A stretch of 64,000 nucleotides of DNA, from the NCBI GenBank assembly GCA_019828565.1, contig JAHDYR010000053.1, positions 372,001 to 436,000 on the forward strand. The letters are read 5' to 3'. The DNA comes from Carpediemonas membranifera. Taxonomy: Eukaryota > Fornicata. The notes beneath the pieces were generated by a model, which saw only the letters and a list, made by a program, of their open reading frames with translations, searched no databases and had not been told where the DNA came from. Each line of letters opens with the position of its first letter. Position 1 is the first letter of the stretch. Shown here in pieces: positions 18,571 to 29,500 of the stretch. Both the position numbers and the translations under genes were made by a program.

Positions 18571-18864
18571 CACTCAAGCAAACCCTAAACTGCGATCATT
18601 AATCACGGATGGTCAGCGAGCTCGCATGGGTATGAACCAGTAGCACTGCACCTCATATGTTCCTCCAAATCATATGGCGAGGATTTTCAAGGCTGCTGAT
18701 TCCCATCCCTTTGTGATTACAACATCTACAGCTGCCGCCAGAGTCAAGAATACACAAAACGAAGCAAAGAACTCTATCAGACGTCCAAAAGTATTAACAT
18801 AGCGCGTAAAGAGTGTGCAAGCCAAGCATGTTACACTCGACATGCTCGATGATTGGCAACCCAG

Positions 18865-20403
18865 CTATGACAGCTCAGCACTAACTCGCCCCGCAAAGTC
18901 GCTGATATCCCTCGCCCAGGCCTCCAACGACGCCTTAGTAGCGTCTACGTTCTTCATGAACACCGTATTCTGCTTCACTATCCTCGTCATCTCCTCCCGT
19001 GCTCTTTCCATCTCTCGGACTGCATCGCCTCCCTCCATTGGCTGCTCAGTAGCCCGTCGGCGCATCGCTGCCTCCAGGCATTTGCTCAGCTCTGCCTCTG
19101 TGTGTGCAGGTGGGGCCGATCTCAACTTCCTCAGCTCAAGCTCGGCGTCCCATCTTGCATGCTCGGACTCGGCCAACTGAACCAGAGTCGAGTCGAGTCT
19201 GAGTCGAATCTGACTCACCTCCTCATCCCTCGCTAGCCTGGCCTCCTCCCTGTGTCTGGCAGCAGCCATCTCTGCGTCTCTCCGCGCTTCGTAAAGAGCC
19301 TCGTCCTTTGCCTTAAGCTGCGCGGTTAAACGGTCAATATCTCTCTCAAAGCGTTTCCTCATTGCTCCGCTCTCTGCCCGCTCGATGTTCTCCTTCATTG
19401 AGGTAATCCTCGCCTCCAAGTCCTCTTTCAGCTGTCGCGTGGCGGTCTCGGCTTCGACTTTAAGCCTGGACTCCCGAACAATAGCCTCGTTCGCCTCCAT
19501 ATTCAGCCTCTGGAGCTCCTCTAGCTTCACTTGGAGCTCCTTGTTCTTCTTCCCGAGTGCCCCCTGCGACGTGGTCACGGTCTCGACCTTATCCTGCAAG
19601 ACAGTCAGCTTCGATCGGAGGCTCTTGTTCTCACGAGTGAGTGAGTCGACCTTTGTTGTGTCTACCCTCGGCGGAGCCTCTTGCTGTGCGAGCACGGTCG
19701 CTTCGAGTCTCTTGACTTCCTCCTCTCGCTTGGTCAGTTCCCGTCGAACCATTGCTGCCTTTTCCATCGCTGCCTCTGCCGCAGCCATCTTTTGGTCGGC
19801 AGCATCAGACCTCATGTTGGCTGCATTCAACTCCCGCTCAAGAGTGGCCACCCGTTTGCGCCACTCAATATCAGTCTTGGGCGCATGTGGGTTGCGGCGG
19901 TTCTGCAACGGGTAGGTCTCGCGTTCTGACAGGTCGCGCTCCTTACTGGATAGTCTGCGCTGGAGATCATCGTTGCTGCGTTTCAGCTGTTCGATCTCGG
20001 AGTAGAGCGCTCGAATGAGGACACTTTCTGACTCCTCAAAGGCAATTTTGGCCGAACTCGGGGTCAAATGATCTGTACCATGATCCACAGCTTCTACAGG
20101 CGATGGCTCAGTCCTTTTTTCGCTCCGTTTCGCGATTTGTCTCTTCGTTGGCCGCCTCCTATTGGGCACAGGGGATGGGCCGGTCTTTGTCACCAGCTCG
20201 AGAGCATCCTCGGGTTCTACGGGGGCAGATGGTGTTATCAGAGTTTCCCCGAGAGTCATGAGCACCATGTCCTGGTCCCAATTGTCTCTGTGCCCGTCTT
20301 TCGTCTTCATCGAAAATTCGCAAGTCCGCACTTTTGTCAAACTGGGCTGTAATGGCCTGTTGAGTCGAGTGCCCACTGACCATTCCCGGCTGTGTATTTG
20401 CAT
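18865..20403 (-). CDS. Long coiled-coil protein, unknown function
   Basis: A 512-residue protein using the first ATG of the frame (20403); ATG 20310 is also possible. Residues 1-125 are Pro/Ser/Thr-rich and disordered. From about residue 130 to 500 the sequence is almost continuous heptad coiled coil, rich in Glu, Lys, Arg and Leu, with a few breaks (NRRNPHAPKT, QEAPPRVDTT). No motor or membrane segment is present. Proteins of this kind are common in centrosomes, basal bodies and flagella, but nothing here fixes a location. Confidence 0.75.
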   Translation of the reverse strand: MQIHSREWSVGTRLNRPLQPSLTKVRTCEFSMKTKDGHRDNWDQDMVLMTLGETLITPSAPVEPEDALELVTKTGPSPVPNRRRPTKRQIAKRSEKRTEPSPVEAVDHGTDHLTPSSAKIAFEESESVLIRALYSEIEQLKRSNDDLQRRLSSKERDLSERETYPLQNRRNPHAPKTDIEWRKRVATLERELNAANMRSDAADQKMAAAEAAMEKAAMVRRELTKREEEVKRLEATVLAQQEAPPRVDTTKVDSLTRENKSLRSKLTVLQDKVETVTTSQGALGKKNKELQVKLEELQRLNMEANEAIVRESRLKVEAETATRQLKEDLEARITSMKENIERAESGAMRKRFERDIDRLTAQLKAKDEALYEARRDAEMAAARHREEARLARDEEVSQIRLRLDSTLVQLAESEHARWDAELELRKLRSAPPAHTEAELSKCLEAAMRRRATEQPMEGGDAVREMERAREEMTRIVKQNTVFMKNVDATKASLEAWARDISDFAGRVSAELS

Positions 20404-20569
20404 GTCTCGACCGTTCCTTGAGAGCTCTGGCAATGGTGACTCTGCCCGAGTCGACCCATCAATAGACTGCGAGGTGATAAGCACCGCACCGAAAGAACTG
20501 TCTTGCTACTCGCAGCCGAATCCATTTATTAAGACCCAATCCCAGGATAAAACTAAAATGACACACACC

Positions 20570-22489
20570 TCAGAGCCTCATGGGGGGCTTGTCCAAAAGC
20601 ATGCCAAGCTGGTTCAAATGAGCCACCGCCTGCACAGTAAGCGGGTTCTTCTTGCCCAGTTGCTTCTTATACAGCTTCACCGTTGTCTCCACCATGGGGT
20701 ACGATTCCTCGGCGATGAGCAGCTGGATACTCCGGGGCAGTTCTACCTGAACCCGATCGCTCTGCCGCTGCTTGACCATCTTCGCATAGTTCGCCTTGGC
20801 TGCGTCCTTTGTCTTGTCACGCCACCGTTTCGCTAAAGTGCGCGCCATAATTGTCCCCGTAAATTTCGCCATCGCCGATGAAGCAGTGGAGGATCGTTCC
20901 CGAACAGCAGGCGCGGCTGACCCCATTGCCTCTAGTAAATGCTGCGGTGCTTGAGGGGGGATTCCAATCGACTTTGCAAAATCGCCGTGCTCCGCTGGTT
21001 TGTCACCCGCCTCCTTCGACTCGACGCCCAAGTCACTCTCAGACCCAGATGACAATATGCTTTCAGTGTGGGCATCGTGCACAACCCGCCCGATATCCGA
21101 GAGTGAGTCACTCAATGACTCCACGTCAGGGTCAGAGTCACTCGAGTCGACGACTGAAACAGCAGTCAGGTCCTCAAACCCGTCCCCACTGACTCTCGAC
21201 AACCGACTGTCTGCTCGCCCAGCCCGACTTCCTCGACTTGAGATGTGACGCCGCGAGACTGTTCTTCCAATAACCCGAGCACCTTCCTCCGGCACGCCGT
21301 CAGCCTGACCCGACCTGTTGGTCGAGAGGGGCGACTCCAACTCTGACTCCAAGTGCTCGACGGACCCCACGTCAGACAAGCGGGACTCGAAGCGATGGAC
21401 CAGGTTGAGCTCGTCCGTGCCAAAGTCTGAGGGCTCGCTGTCATCGTTCACATCATTTGATTGGGCAGGCGTGTCATCATCGGAGCTGAGGTCGTTGACC
21501 ACCCTGTTGATCTGCTGCATGGTCATCGTGGCACGCGGGTTAGGCTCGGGCGATGGCGTGGGTGGTTTCACAGCCGACCCTGGTCTCGAGGGGGTCCGGG
21601 CGACCACCTGGGTTGACCCGAAGTCGTGCGGCACGGCCTGCTCCTTGTCCTGTGTGGGCGACTTGTGTTTCTCTTCGTCTGGCATACTCGGGGCGGGTTC
21701 GACCAATGGCGTCCGGTCGCGTGCGATATTCATGTCTGTTTCCGCCTTTCCGATAGAACCTAGGGCTGCCTGGGAGCCGTAACCGTGCTCGGCGGCCGCG
21801 GTCGAGGCGATTCGGCCAAGGTTACTCTCACCCAAAGTAGCCCGGCGCGCATTGGCGTCTGAGGTGTTCGCAGGGACAGAAATGGGCCGCGGGGAAGCGA
21901 GTGGAGCCACCTGAGTGACCCCTGCGACTGCTTTCCGCTGGCCCCGATCGAGGCCGGCCGAGGATGACTCCCGTTCAATTTTGATTACTCGCGCCTTAGT
22001 TGCCTCCACAGCTGTCTCTTGGGCCGAGCTCATCCGCTCTTGCTTCTTGTCAGCGGGTAGCCCGATGTTTGAGGGGCGCGAGAGGTTGCTCTCCTTGATA
22101 GTGCGCGGCATCTCCGTGGGACCTTTCAAGCCGAACATCCGATCAGCCTCGCTGTTGGCAGGACGCTTGTGCTTCTGCTTGGTGGTTGCCTTGGCTCTGC
22201 GGGTGCCAATTTGGGGTGTTCGGACCGGTGGAGGAAGAGACTGGGGCACGCGGGGGCGTTCTGGCTCCATAACCTCGCCAGTTGCCGGATCATTGCCACC
22301 ACGAAAGGGCTGAATCGATGCAGGGTTCTTCTCCTTGCTGACCCCGTCGGTAACTGGGTATTTGTCGCCAAGTTCCAGTGGTTGGAGGCTTTGAGGCGTT
22401 TTCTTCGACTTGTGAGGACTCTTCCTACGCCCTGTGCTTCTTGATGGCATCTTTGGCTCCCCAAGGTCCAGGGGAAGTGGCCTAACCAT
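20570..22489 (-). CDS. Large disordered protein with conserved-looking C-terminal helices
   Basis: A 639-residue protein from ATG 22489, the first in the frame. Residues 1-500 are disordered, basic at first and then acidic/Ser-rich (SDSDPDVESLSDSLSDI), with an SRPGSA motif. The last 130 residues look folded: a basic helix (MARTLAKRWRDKTKDAAKAN) and a TPR-like pair near YPMVETTVKLYKKQLG...NPLTVQAVAHLNQLGMLL. The function is unknown. The start codon lies 130 bp from that of the divergently transcribed Yip1 gene. Confidence 0.7.
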   Translation of the reverse strand: MVRPLPLDLGEPKMPSRSTGRRKSPHKSKKTPQSLQPLELGDKYPVTDGVSKEKNPASIQPFRGGNDPATGEVMEPERPRVPQSLPPPVRTPQIGTRRAKATTKQKHKRPANSEADRMFGLKGPTEMPRTIKESNLSRPSNIGLPADKKQERMSSAQETAVEATKARVIKIERESSSAGLDRGQRKAVAGVTQVAPLASPRPISVPANTSDANARRATLGESNLGRIASTAAAEHGYGSQAALGSIGKAETDMNIARDRTPLVEPAPSMPDEEKHKSPTQDKEQAVPHDFGSTQVVARTPSRPGSAVKPPTPSPEPNPRATMTMQQINRVVNDLSSDDDTPAQSNDVNDDSEPSDFGTDELNLVHRFESRLSDVGSVEHLESELESPLSTNRSGQADGVPEEGARVIGRTVSRRHISSRGSRAGRADSRLSRVSGDGFEDLTAVSVVDSSDSDPDVESLSDSLSDIGRVVHDAHTESILSSGSESDLGVESKEAGDKPAEHGDFAKSIGIPPQAPQHLLEAMGSAAPAVRERSSTASSAMAKFTGTIMARTLAKRWRDKTKDAAKANYAKMVKQRQSDRVQVELPRSIQLLIAEESYPMVETTVKLYKKQLGKKNPLTVQAVAHLNQLGMLLDKPPMRL

Positions 22490-22618
22490 CCTTGTTCTGC
22501 GTTGGTCCCTCGAAAATACATAGCCACGTACCACGTAATTCTCACCACCCAACCTTCTCCGCTGGGCCTCCGTGCTGCCTCGGGGACAGTGGCGTCGTCA
22601 GCATAGGCGCTTGGCGGC

Positions 22619-23394
22619 ATGACATCTGCTGCGCAGATTACGGGTCATCATCGCAGCTCTTTGCAGACAATGTCGAGCGTCCTTGCTCCAACGCCCCCAG
22701 GAGAGAAACACTCTGTGGATAGGTTTGAAGCCATCTCATTCCCGGAGTTTGTTGGCTCTTCATACGGCAACCCCTTCGCGAAACGTGGTATATCGGCCCC
22801 AGGCCCCGACGAGGTCTTTAACGACGAAGCACCATTGCTTGAAGGCATGTTTTGCCCATATATTCTTACTCAGAGCTTGGAATTGATTTGTGGGCGATGA
22901 AGAAGAAGCTCATTTTCTCACTCTTCCCTTTCCGCGAGGCCCCGGTCGACATTGCGTCCAATTCAGAGATGGCTTTCCCCATCTGGGCACTTGTAGCCCT
23001 CTCAATCATCCTCCTTTTCGCCAAGAAACTTGTCTTCAAGCAGATTCTGGCCACTTTCCTTCTTTCGACTGTTGCCCTCGACGGCCTCATCCACCTGATG
23101 GTCTCAGAGTTCACAGCCAGGAACAGGGACGGTCCCATCAGCACAGAGATCTACATGGTGATGTCCGCCATGGGCTACGGTGTGCTTCCCGTCCTCTTTC
23201 TTGCCGTCAGCAGGACCCTGCTCGTCTCGTTCAAGTCTTGGGTCGGCGGGGCTCTATGCGTTGTGACTCTGGTATGGGCTGCGTCTATTAGCACACAGCT
23301 GCTGTCTAGGGCGATGGCTGTGCCGCAGCAGAAGTTCATCATTGCCTACCCTGTAGCGATGATTCATGCCGTGATGATTCTCATGCTTGTGTGA
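22619..23394 (+). CDS. Yip1-family membrane protein, one 29-nt intron
   Basis: Exons 22619-22844 and 22874-23394 join into 248 residues. The N-terminal 75 residues are polar and end in the family signature NDEAPLLE. After the intron comes LGIDLW and then five hydrophobic spans with a YIPF5/YIP1-type pattern (FPIWALVALS, GYGVLPVLFLAVS, QQKFIIAYPVAMIHAV). Yip1 proteins sit in ER exit site and Golgi membranes and bind Rab GTPases. Without splicing, the signature segment and the membrane domain lie in different frames. This supports both the intron and the gene. ATG 22670 is an alternative start. Confidence 0.85.
22845..22873 (+). other. 29-nt GC-AG intron in the Yip1 gene
   Basis: The intron begins GCATGT and ends TTCTTACTCAG. 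Removing it joins GAA-G to AG-CTT and restores the Yip1 signature across the junction. The end motif CTTACTCAG recurs in other introns of this window. Confidence 0.8.
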
Positions 23395-23528
23395 GCAGCG
23401 TGAGACCTGAGTAAATATATGGAGCTGGATGCGTGGTATGCGGGCTAGTACTGCGTCTCTGTGCTGCCTGCAGGGTCGACACTGAGGTCGACATGATGGT
23501 GCAGGCTAGCACTTAACGCTCCGAGCCG

Positions 23529-26500
23529 ATGGACGAGCATCAAGAAGTGCTCTATTCCGATAACAAGGCAATAGACACACCTTCTGAGATCCCAGAGGGC
23601 CTTCAGAATGCAATTGAGAACGTTGTACAGCAAGAGAGCAAAATTATGAGTGATTATGAACAGTTCCCCGCTACAACGGGCAACAATGAACACATTAATG
23701 GCTTTGTGAGTCCTACTAGTGGACAGGTTGACCTCGCATCTGAGCCCGTCGCTGAGCCCGTCGCTGCTCCCGTCGCTGCTCCCGTGGCCGAGCCCGTCGC
23801 TGAGCCCGTCGCTGCTCCCGTGGCCGAGCCCGTCGCTGAGCCCGTGGCCGAGCCCGTCGCTGAGCCCGTCGCTGCTCCTGTGGCCGAGCCCGTCGCTGAG
23901 CCCGTCGCTGCTCCCGTCGCTGCTCCCGTGGCCGAGCCCGTCGCTGCTCCCGTCGCTGCTCCCGTGGCCGCTCCCGTCGCTGAGCCCGTGGCCGAGCCCG
24001 TCGCTGCTCCCGTCGCTGCTCCCGTGGCCGAGCCCGTCGCTGAGCCCGTCGCTGCTCCCGTGGCCGAGCCCGTCGCTGAGCCCGTGGCCGAGCCCGTCGC
24101 TGAGCCCGTCGCTGCTCCTGTGGCCGAGCCCGTCGCTGCTCCCGTCGCTGCTCCCGTGGCCGCTCCCGTGGCCGCTCCCGTCGCCGAGCCCGTCGCTGCT
24201 CCCGTCGCTGCTCCCGTGGCCGAGCCCGTCGCTGCTCCCGTCGCTGCTCCCGTCGCTGCCCCCGTGGCCGCTCCCGTCGCTGAGCCCGTCGCTGCTCCCG
24301 TCGCTGCTCCCGTGGCCGAGCCCGTCGCTGCTCCCGTCGCTGCTCCCGTCGCTGCTCCCGTGGCCGAGCCCGTCGCTGCTCCCGTGTCCGCTCCCGTGGC
24401 TGAGCCCGTCGCTGCTCCCGTCGCTGCTCCCGTGGCCGCTCCCGTCGCTGAGCCCGTGGCCGAGCCCGTCGCTGAGCCCGTCGCTGCTCCCGTCGCTGCT
24501 CCCGTGGCCGAGCCCGTCGCTGCTCCCGTCGCTGCTCCCGTGGCCGCTCCCGTCGCTGAGCCCGTCGCTGCTCCCGTGGCCGAGCCCGTGGCTGAACTCG
24601 TCGCTGCTCCCGTGGCCGCTCCCGTCGCTGAGCCCGTCGCCGCTCCCGTGGCCGAGCCCGTCGCTGCTCCCGTGGCCGAGCCCGTGGCTGAGCCCGTCGC
24701 CGCTCCCGTGGCCGAGCCCGTGGCTGAACTCGTCGCTGCTCCCGTGGCCGCTCCCGTCGCTGAGCCCGTCGCCGCTCCCGTGGCCGAGCCCGTCGCTGCT
24801 CCCGTGGCCGAGCCCGTCGCTGCTCCCGTGGCTGAGCCCGTGGCCGAGCCCGTCGCTGCTCCCGTCGCTGCTCCCGTGGCCGAGCCCGTCGCTGAGCCCG
24901 TCGCCGCTCCCGTGGCCGAGCCCGTCGCTGCTCCCGTGGCCGAGCCCGTGGCTGAGCCCGTCGCCGCTCCCGTGGCCGAGCCCGTGGCTGAACTCGTCGC
25001 TGCTCCCGTGGCCGCTCCCGTCGCTGAGCCCGTCGCCGCTCCCGTGGCCGAGCCCGTCGCTGCTCCCGTGGCCGAGCCCGTCGCTGCTCCCGTGGCTGAG
25101 CCCGTGGCCGAGCCCGTCGCTGAACCCGTCGCCGCTCCCATCGCTGAGCCCGTGGCTGAACCCGTCGCTGCTCCCATCGCTGAGCCCGTGGCCGAGCCCG
25201 TGGCCGCTCCCGTCGCTGCTCCCGTCGCCGCTCCCTGTCCGCTGCTCCTGTCGCTGCTCCCGTGGCCGCTCCCGTGGCTGAGCCCGTCGCTGCTCCCGTC
25301 GCTGCCCCCGTGGCCGCTCCCGTCCGCTGCTCCTGTCGCTGCTCCCGTGGCCGCTCCCGTGGCTGAGCCCGTCGCTGCTCCCGTCGCTGCCCCCGTGGCC
25401 GCTCCCGTCGCTGAGCCCGTCGCTGCTCCCGTCGCTGCTCCCGTGGCCGAGCCCGTCGCTGCTCCCGTCGCTGCTCCCGTCGCCGAGCCCGTCGCTGCTC
25501 CCGTCGCTGCTCCCGTCGCTGCCCCCGTGGCCGCTCCCGTCGCTGAGCCCGTCGCTGCTCCCGTCGCTGCTCCCGTGGCCGAGCCCGTCGCTGCTCCCGT
25601 GGCCGAGCCCGTCGCTGCTCCCGTCGCTGCTCCCGTCGCTGCCCCCGTGGCCGCTCCCGTCGCTGAGCCCGTCGCTGCTCCCGTCGCTGCTCCCGTGGCC
25701 GAGCCCGTCGCTGCTCCCGTGGCCGCTCCCGTCGCTGAGCCCGTCGCCGCTCCCGTGGCCGAGCCCGTCGCTGCTCCCGTGGCCGCTCCCGTCGCCGAGC
25801 CCGTCGCTGCTCCCGTCGCTGCTCCCGTGGCCGAGCCCGTCGCTGCTCCCGTCGCTGCTCCCCGTGGCCGCTGCCCCGTCGCTGAGCCGCTCCCGTCGCC
25901 GCTCCCGTGGCCGAGCCCGTCGCTGAGCCCGTCGCTGCCCCCGTGGCCGTCGCTGCCCCGTGGCTGAGCCCGTCGCTGCTCCCGTCGCTGCTCCCGTGGC
26001 CGAGCCCGTCGCTGCTCCCGTCGCTGCTCCCGTGGCCGAGCCCGTCGCTGAGCCCGTCGCTGCTCCCGTGGCCGCTCCCGTGGCCGAGCCCGTCGCTGCT
26101 CCCGTGGCCGAGCCCGTGGCTGAACTCGTCGCTGCTCCCGTGGCCGCTCCCGTCGCTGAGCCCGTCGCCGCTCCCGTCGCTGAGCCCGTCGCCGCTCCCG
26201 TGGCCGAGCCCGTCGCTGCTCCCGTGGCCGCTCCCGTCGCTGAGCCCGTCGCTGAGCCCGTCGCTGCTCCCGTGGCTGCTCCCGTGGCTGAGCCCGTGGC
26301 CGAGCCCGTCGCTGAACCCGTCGCCGCTCCCATCGCTGAGCCCGTGGCTGAACCCGTCGCTGCTCCCATCGCTGAGCCCGTGGCCGAGCCCGTGGCCGCT
26401 CCCGTCGCTGCTCCCGTGGCCGCTCCCGTCGCCGAGCCCGTCGCTGCTCCCGTGGCCGCTCCCGTGGCTGAGCCCGTTGCCGCTCCCATCGCTGAGCCCG

Positions 26501-29500
26501 TGGCCGAGCCCGTGGCCGCTCCCGTCGCTGAGCCCGTCGCTGAGCCCGTCGCTGCTCCCGTGGCTGCTCCCGTGGCTGAGCCCGTGGCCGAGCCCGTCGC
26601 TGAACCCGTCGCCGCTCCCATCGCTGAGCCCGTGGCTGAACCCGTCGCTGCTCCCATCGCTGAGCCCGTGGCCGATCCCGTGGCCGCTCCCGTCGCTGCT
26701 CCCGTCGCCGCTCCCATCGCTGAGCCCGTGGCCGAGCCCGTGGCCGCTCCCGTCGCTGAGCCCGTCGCTGAGCCCGTCGCTGCTCCCGTGGCTGCTCCCG
26801 TGGCTGAGCCCGTGGCCGCTCCCGTGGCTGAGCCCGTTGCCGCTCCCGTCGCTGAGCCCGTCGCTGAGCCCGTCGCTGCTCCCGTGGCTGCTCCCGTCGC
26901 TGAGCCCGTCGCTGAGCCCGTCGCTGCTCCCGTGGCTGCTCCCGTGGCCGCTCCCGTCGCTGAGCCCGTCGCTGAGCCCGTGGCTGCTCCCGTGGCTGCT
27001 CCCGTGGCTGAGCCCGTGGCCGAGCCCGTCGCTGAACCCGTCGCCGCTCCCATCGCTGAGCCCGTGGCTGAACCCGTCGCTGCTCCCATCGCTGAGCCCG
27101 TGGCCGAGCCCGTGGCCGCTCCCGTCGCTGAGCCCGTCGCTGAGCCCGTCGCTGCTCCCGTGGCTGCTCCCGTGGCTGAGCCCGTGGCCGAGCCCGTCGC
27201 TGAACCCGTCGCCGCTCCCATCGCTGAGCCCGTGGCTGAACCCGTCGCTGCTCCCATCGCTGAGCCCGTGGCCGAGCCCGTGGCCGCTCCCGTCGCTGCT
27301 CCCGTGGCTGAACCCGTCGCTGCTCCCATCGCTGAGCCCGTGGCCGAGCCCGTGGCCGCTCCCGTCGCTGCTCCCGTCGCCGCTCCCGTCGCTGCTCCCG
27401 TGGCCGCTCCCGTCGCCGAGCCCGTCGCTGAGCCCGTCGCTGCTCCCGTGGCCGAGCCCGTCGCCGCTCCCGTCGCTGCTCCCGTGGCCGCTCCCGTCGC
27501 CGAGCCCGTCGCTGCTCCCGTGGCCGCTCCCGTGGCTGAGCCCGTTGCCGCTCCCATCGCTGAGCCCGTGGCCGAGCCCGTGGCCGCTCCCGTCGCTGCT
27601 CCCGTGGCTGAACCCGTCGCTGCTCCCATCGCTGAGCCCGTGGCCGAGCCCGTGGCCGCTCCCGTCGCTGCTCCCGTGGCTGCTCCCGTGGCTGAGCCCG
27701 TGGCCAAGCCCGTCGCTGCTCCCGTGGCCGAGCCCGTCGCTGCTCCCGTGGCTGAGCCCGTTGCCGCTCCCGTCGCTGCTCCCGTGGCCGCTCCCGTCGC
27801 CGAGCCCGTCGCTGCTCCCGTGGCTGAACCCGTCGCTGCTCCCGTGGCCGCTCCCGTGGCTGAGCCCGTTGCCGCTCCCGTCGCTGAGCCCGTGGCTGAA
27901 CCCGTGGCCGCTCCCGTCGCCGAGCCCGTCGCTGCTCCCGTGGCTGAACCCGTCGCTGCTCCCGTGGCTGAGCCCGTTGCCGCTCCCATCGCTGAGCCCG
28001 TGGCTGAGCCCGTGGCCGAGCCCGTCGCTGAGCCCGTGGCTGAACCCGTCGCTGAGCCCGTGGCCGAGCCCGTCGCTGAGCCCGTGGCTGAACCCGTCGC
28101 TGCTCCCGTGGCTGAACCCGTCGCTGCTCCCATCGCTGAGCCCGTGGCCGCTCCCATCGCTGAGCCCGTGGCCGAGCCCGTGGCCGCTCCCGTGGCTGAG
28201 CCCGTTGCCGCTCCCATCGCTGAGCCCGTGGCTGAGCCCGTTGCCGCTCCCATCGCTGAGCCCGTGGCTGAACCCGTCGCTGCTCCCGTGGCTGAACCCG
28301 TGGCTGCTCCCATCGCTGAGCCCGTGGCCGAGCCCGTCGCTGAGCCCGTGGCTGAACCCGTCGCTGAGCCCGTGGCCGAGCCCGTCGCTGAGCCCGTGGC
28401 TGAACCCATCGCTGAGCCCGTGGCTGAGCCCGTTGCCGCTCCCATCGCTGAGCCCGTGGCCGAGCCCGTCGCTGAGCCCGTGGCTGCTCCCATCGCTGAG
28501 CCCGTGGCCGCTCCCATCGCTGAGCCCGTGGCCGAGCCCGTCGCTGCTCCCGTGGCCGAGCCCGTGGCTGCTCCCGTGGCCGCTCCCGTGGCTGAGCCCG
28601 TCGCTGAGCCCGTGGCCGAGCCCGTGGCCGCTCCCGTGGCTGCTCCCGTGGCTGAGCCCGTGGCTGAGCCCGTGGCTGCTCCCGTGGCCGCTCCCGTGGC
28701 TGAGCCCGTCGCTGCTCCCGTGGCTGAGCCCGTTGCCGCTCCCATCGCTGAGCCCGTGGCTGAGCCCGTGGCCGAGCCCGTCGCTGAGCCCGTGGCCGAG
28801 CCCGTGGCTGCTCCCGTGGCCGCTCCCGTGGCTGAGCCCGTCGCTGAGCCCGTGGCCGAGCCCGTGGCCGCTCCCGTGGCTGCTCCCGTGGCCGAGCCCG
28901 TGGCTGCTCCCGTGGCTGAGCCCGTGGCCGAGCCCGTCGCTGAGCCCGTGGCCGAGCCCGTCGCTGCTCCCGTGGCTGCTCCCGTCGCTGCTCCCGTGGC
29001 TGCTCCCGTCGCTGCTCCCGTGGCTGAGCCCGTCGCTGAGCCCGTCGCTGAACCTGTCGCCGCTCCCGTCGCTGCTCCCGTGGCCGAGCCCGTGGCCGCT
29101 CCCGTGGCTGCTCCCGTGGCTGAGCCCGTGGCCGAGCCCGTCGCTGAGCCCGTGGCTGCTCCCATCGCTGAGCCCGTGGCCGCTCCCATCGCTGAGCCCG
29201 TGGCCGAGCCCGTCGCTGCTCCCGTGGCTGCTCCCGTGGCTGAGCCCGTGGCTGAGCCCGTGGCTGCTCCCGTGGCTGAGCCCGTGGCCGAGCCCGTCGC
29301 TGAGCCCGTGGCTGCTCCCATCGCTGAGCCCGTGGCTGCTCCCATCGCTGAGCCCGTGGCCGAGCCCGTCGCTGCTCCCGTGGCTGCTCCCGTGGCTGAG
29401 CCCGTGGCTGAGCCCGTGGCTGCTCCCGTGGCTGAGCCCGTGGCCGAGCCCGTCGCTGAGCCCGTTGCCGCTCCCATCGCTGAGCCCGTGGCTGAGCCCG

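Larger units (their letters stand above)
9457..18575 (+). mobile_element. Outer Ty3/gypsy chromovirus, interrupted
   Basis: The element runs 9462-18570 and is flanked by CACTC at 9457-9461 and 18571-18575. It has identical 87-bp LTRs and a gag-pol frame with zinc knuckle, protease region, reverse transcriptase, RNase H and integrase, plus a chromodomain in a shifted frame. Its gag region is split by a second complete element (10151-14733). Without that insertion it would be about 4.5 kb. It inserted at the 3' edge of the TRIM-like element. The identical LTRs point to a recent insertion, and the inner element is younger still. Confidence 0.92.
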
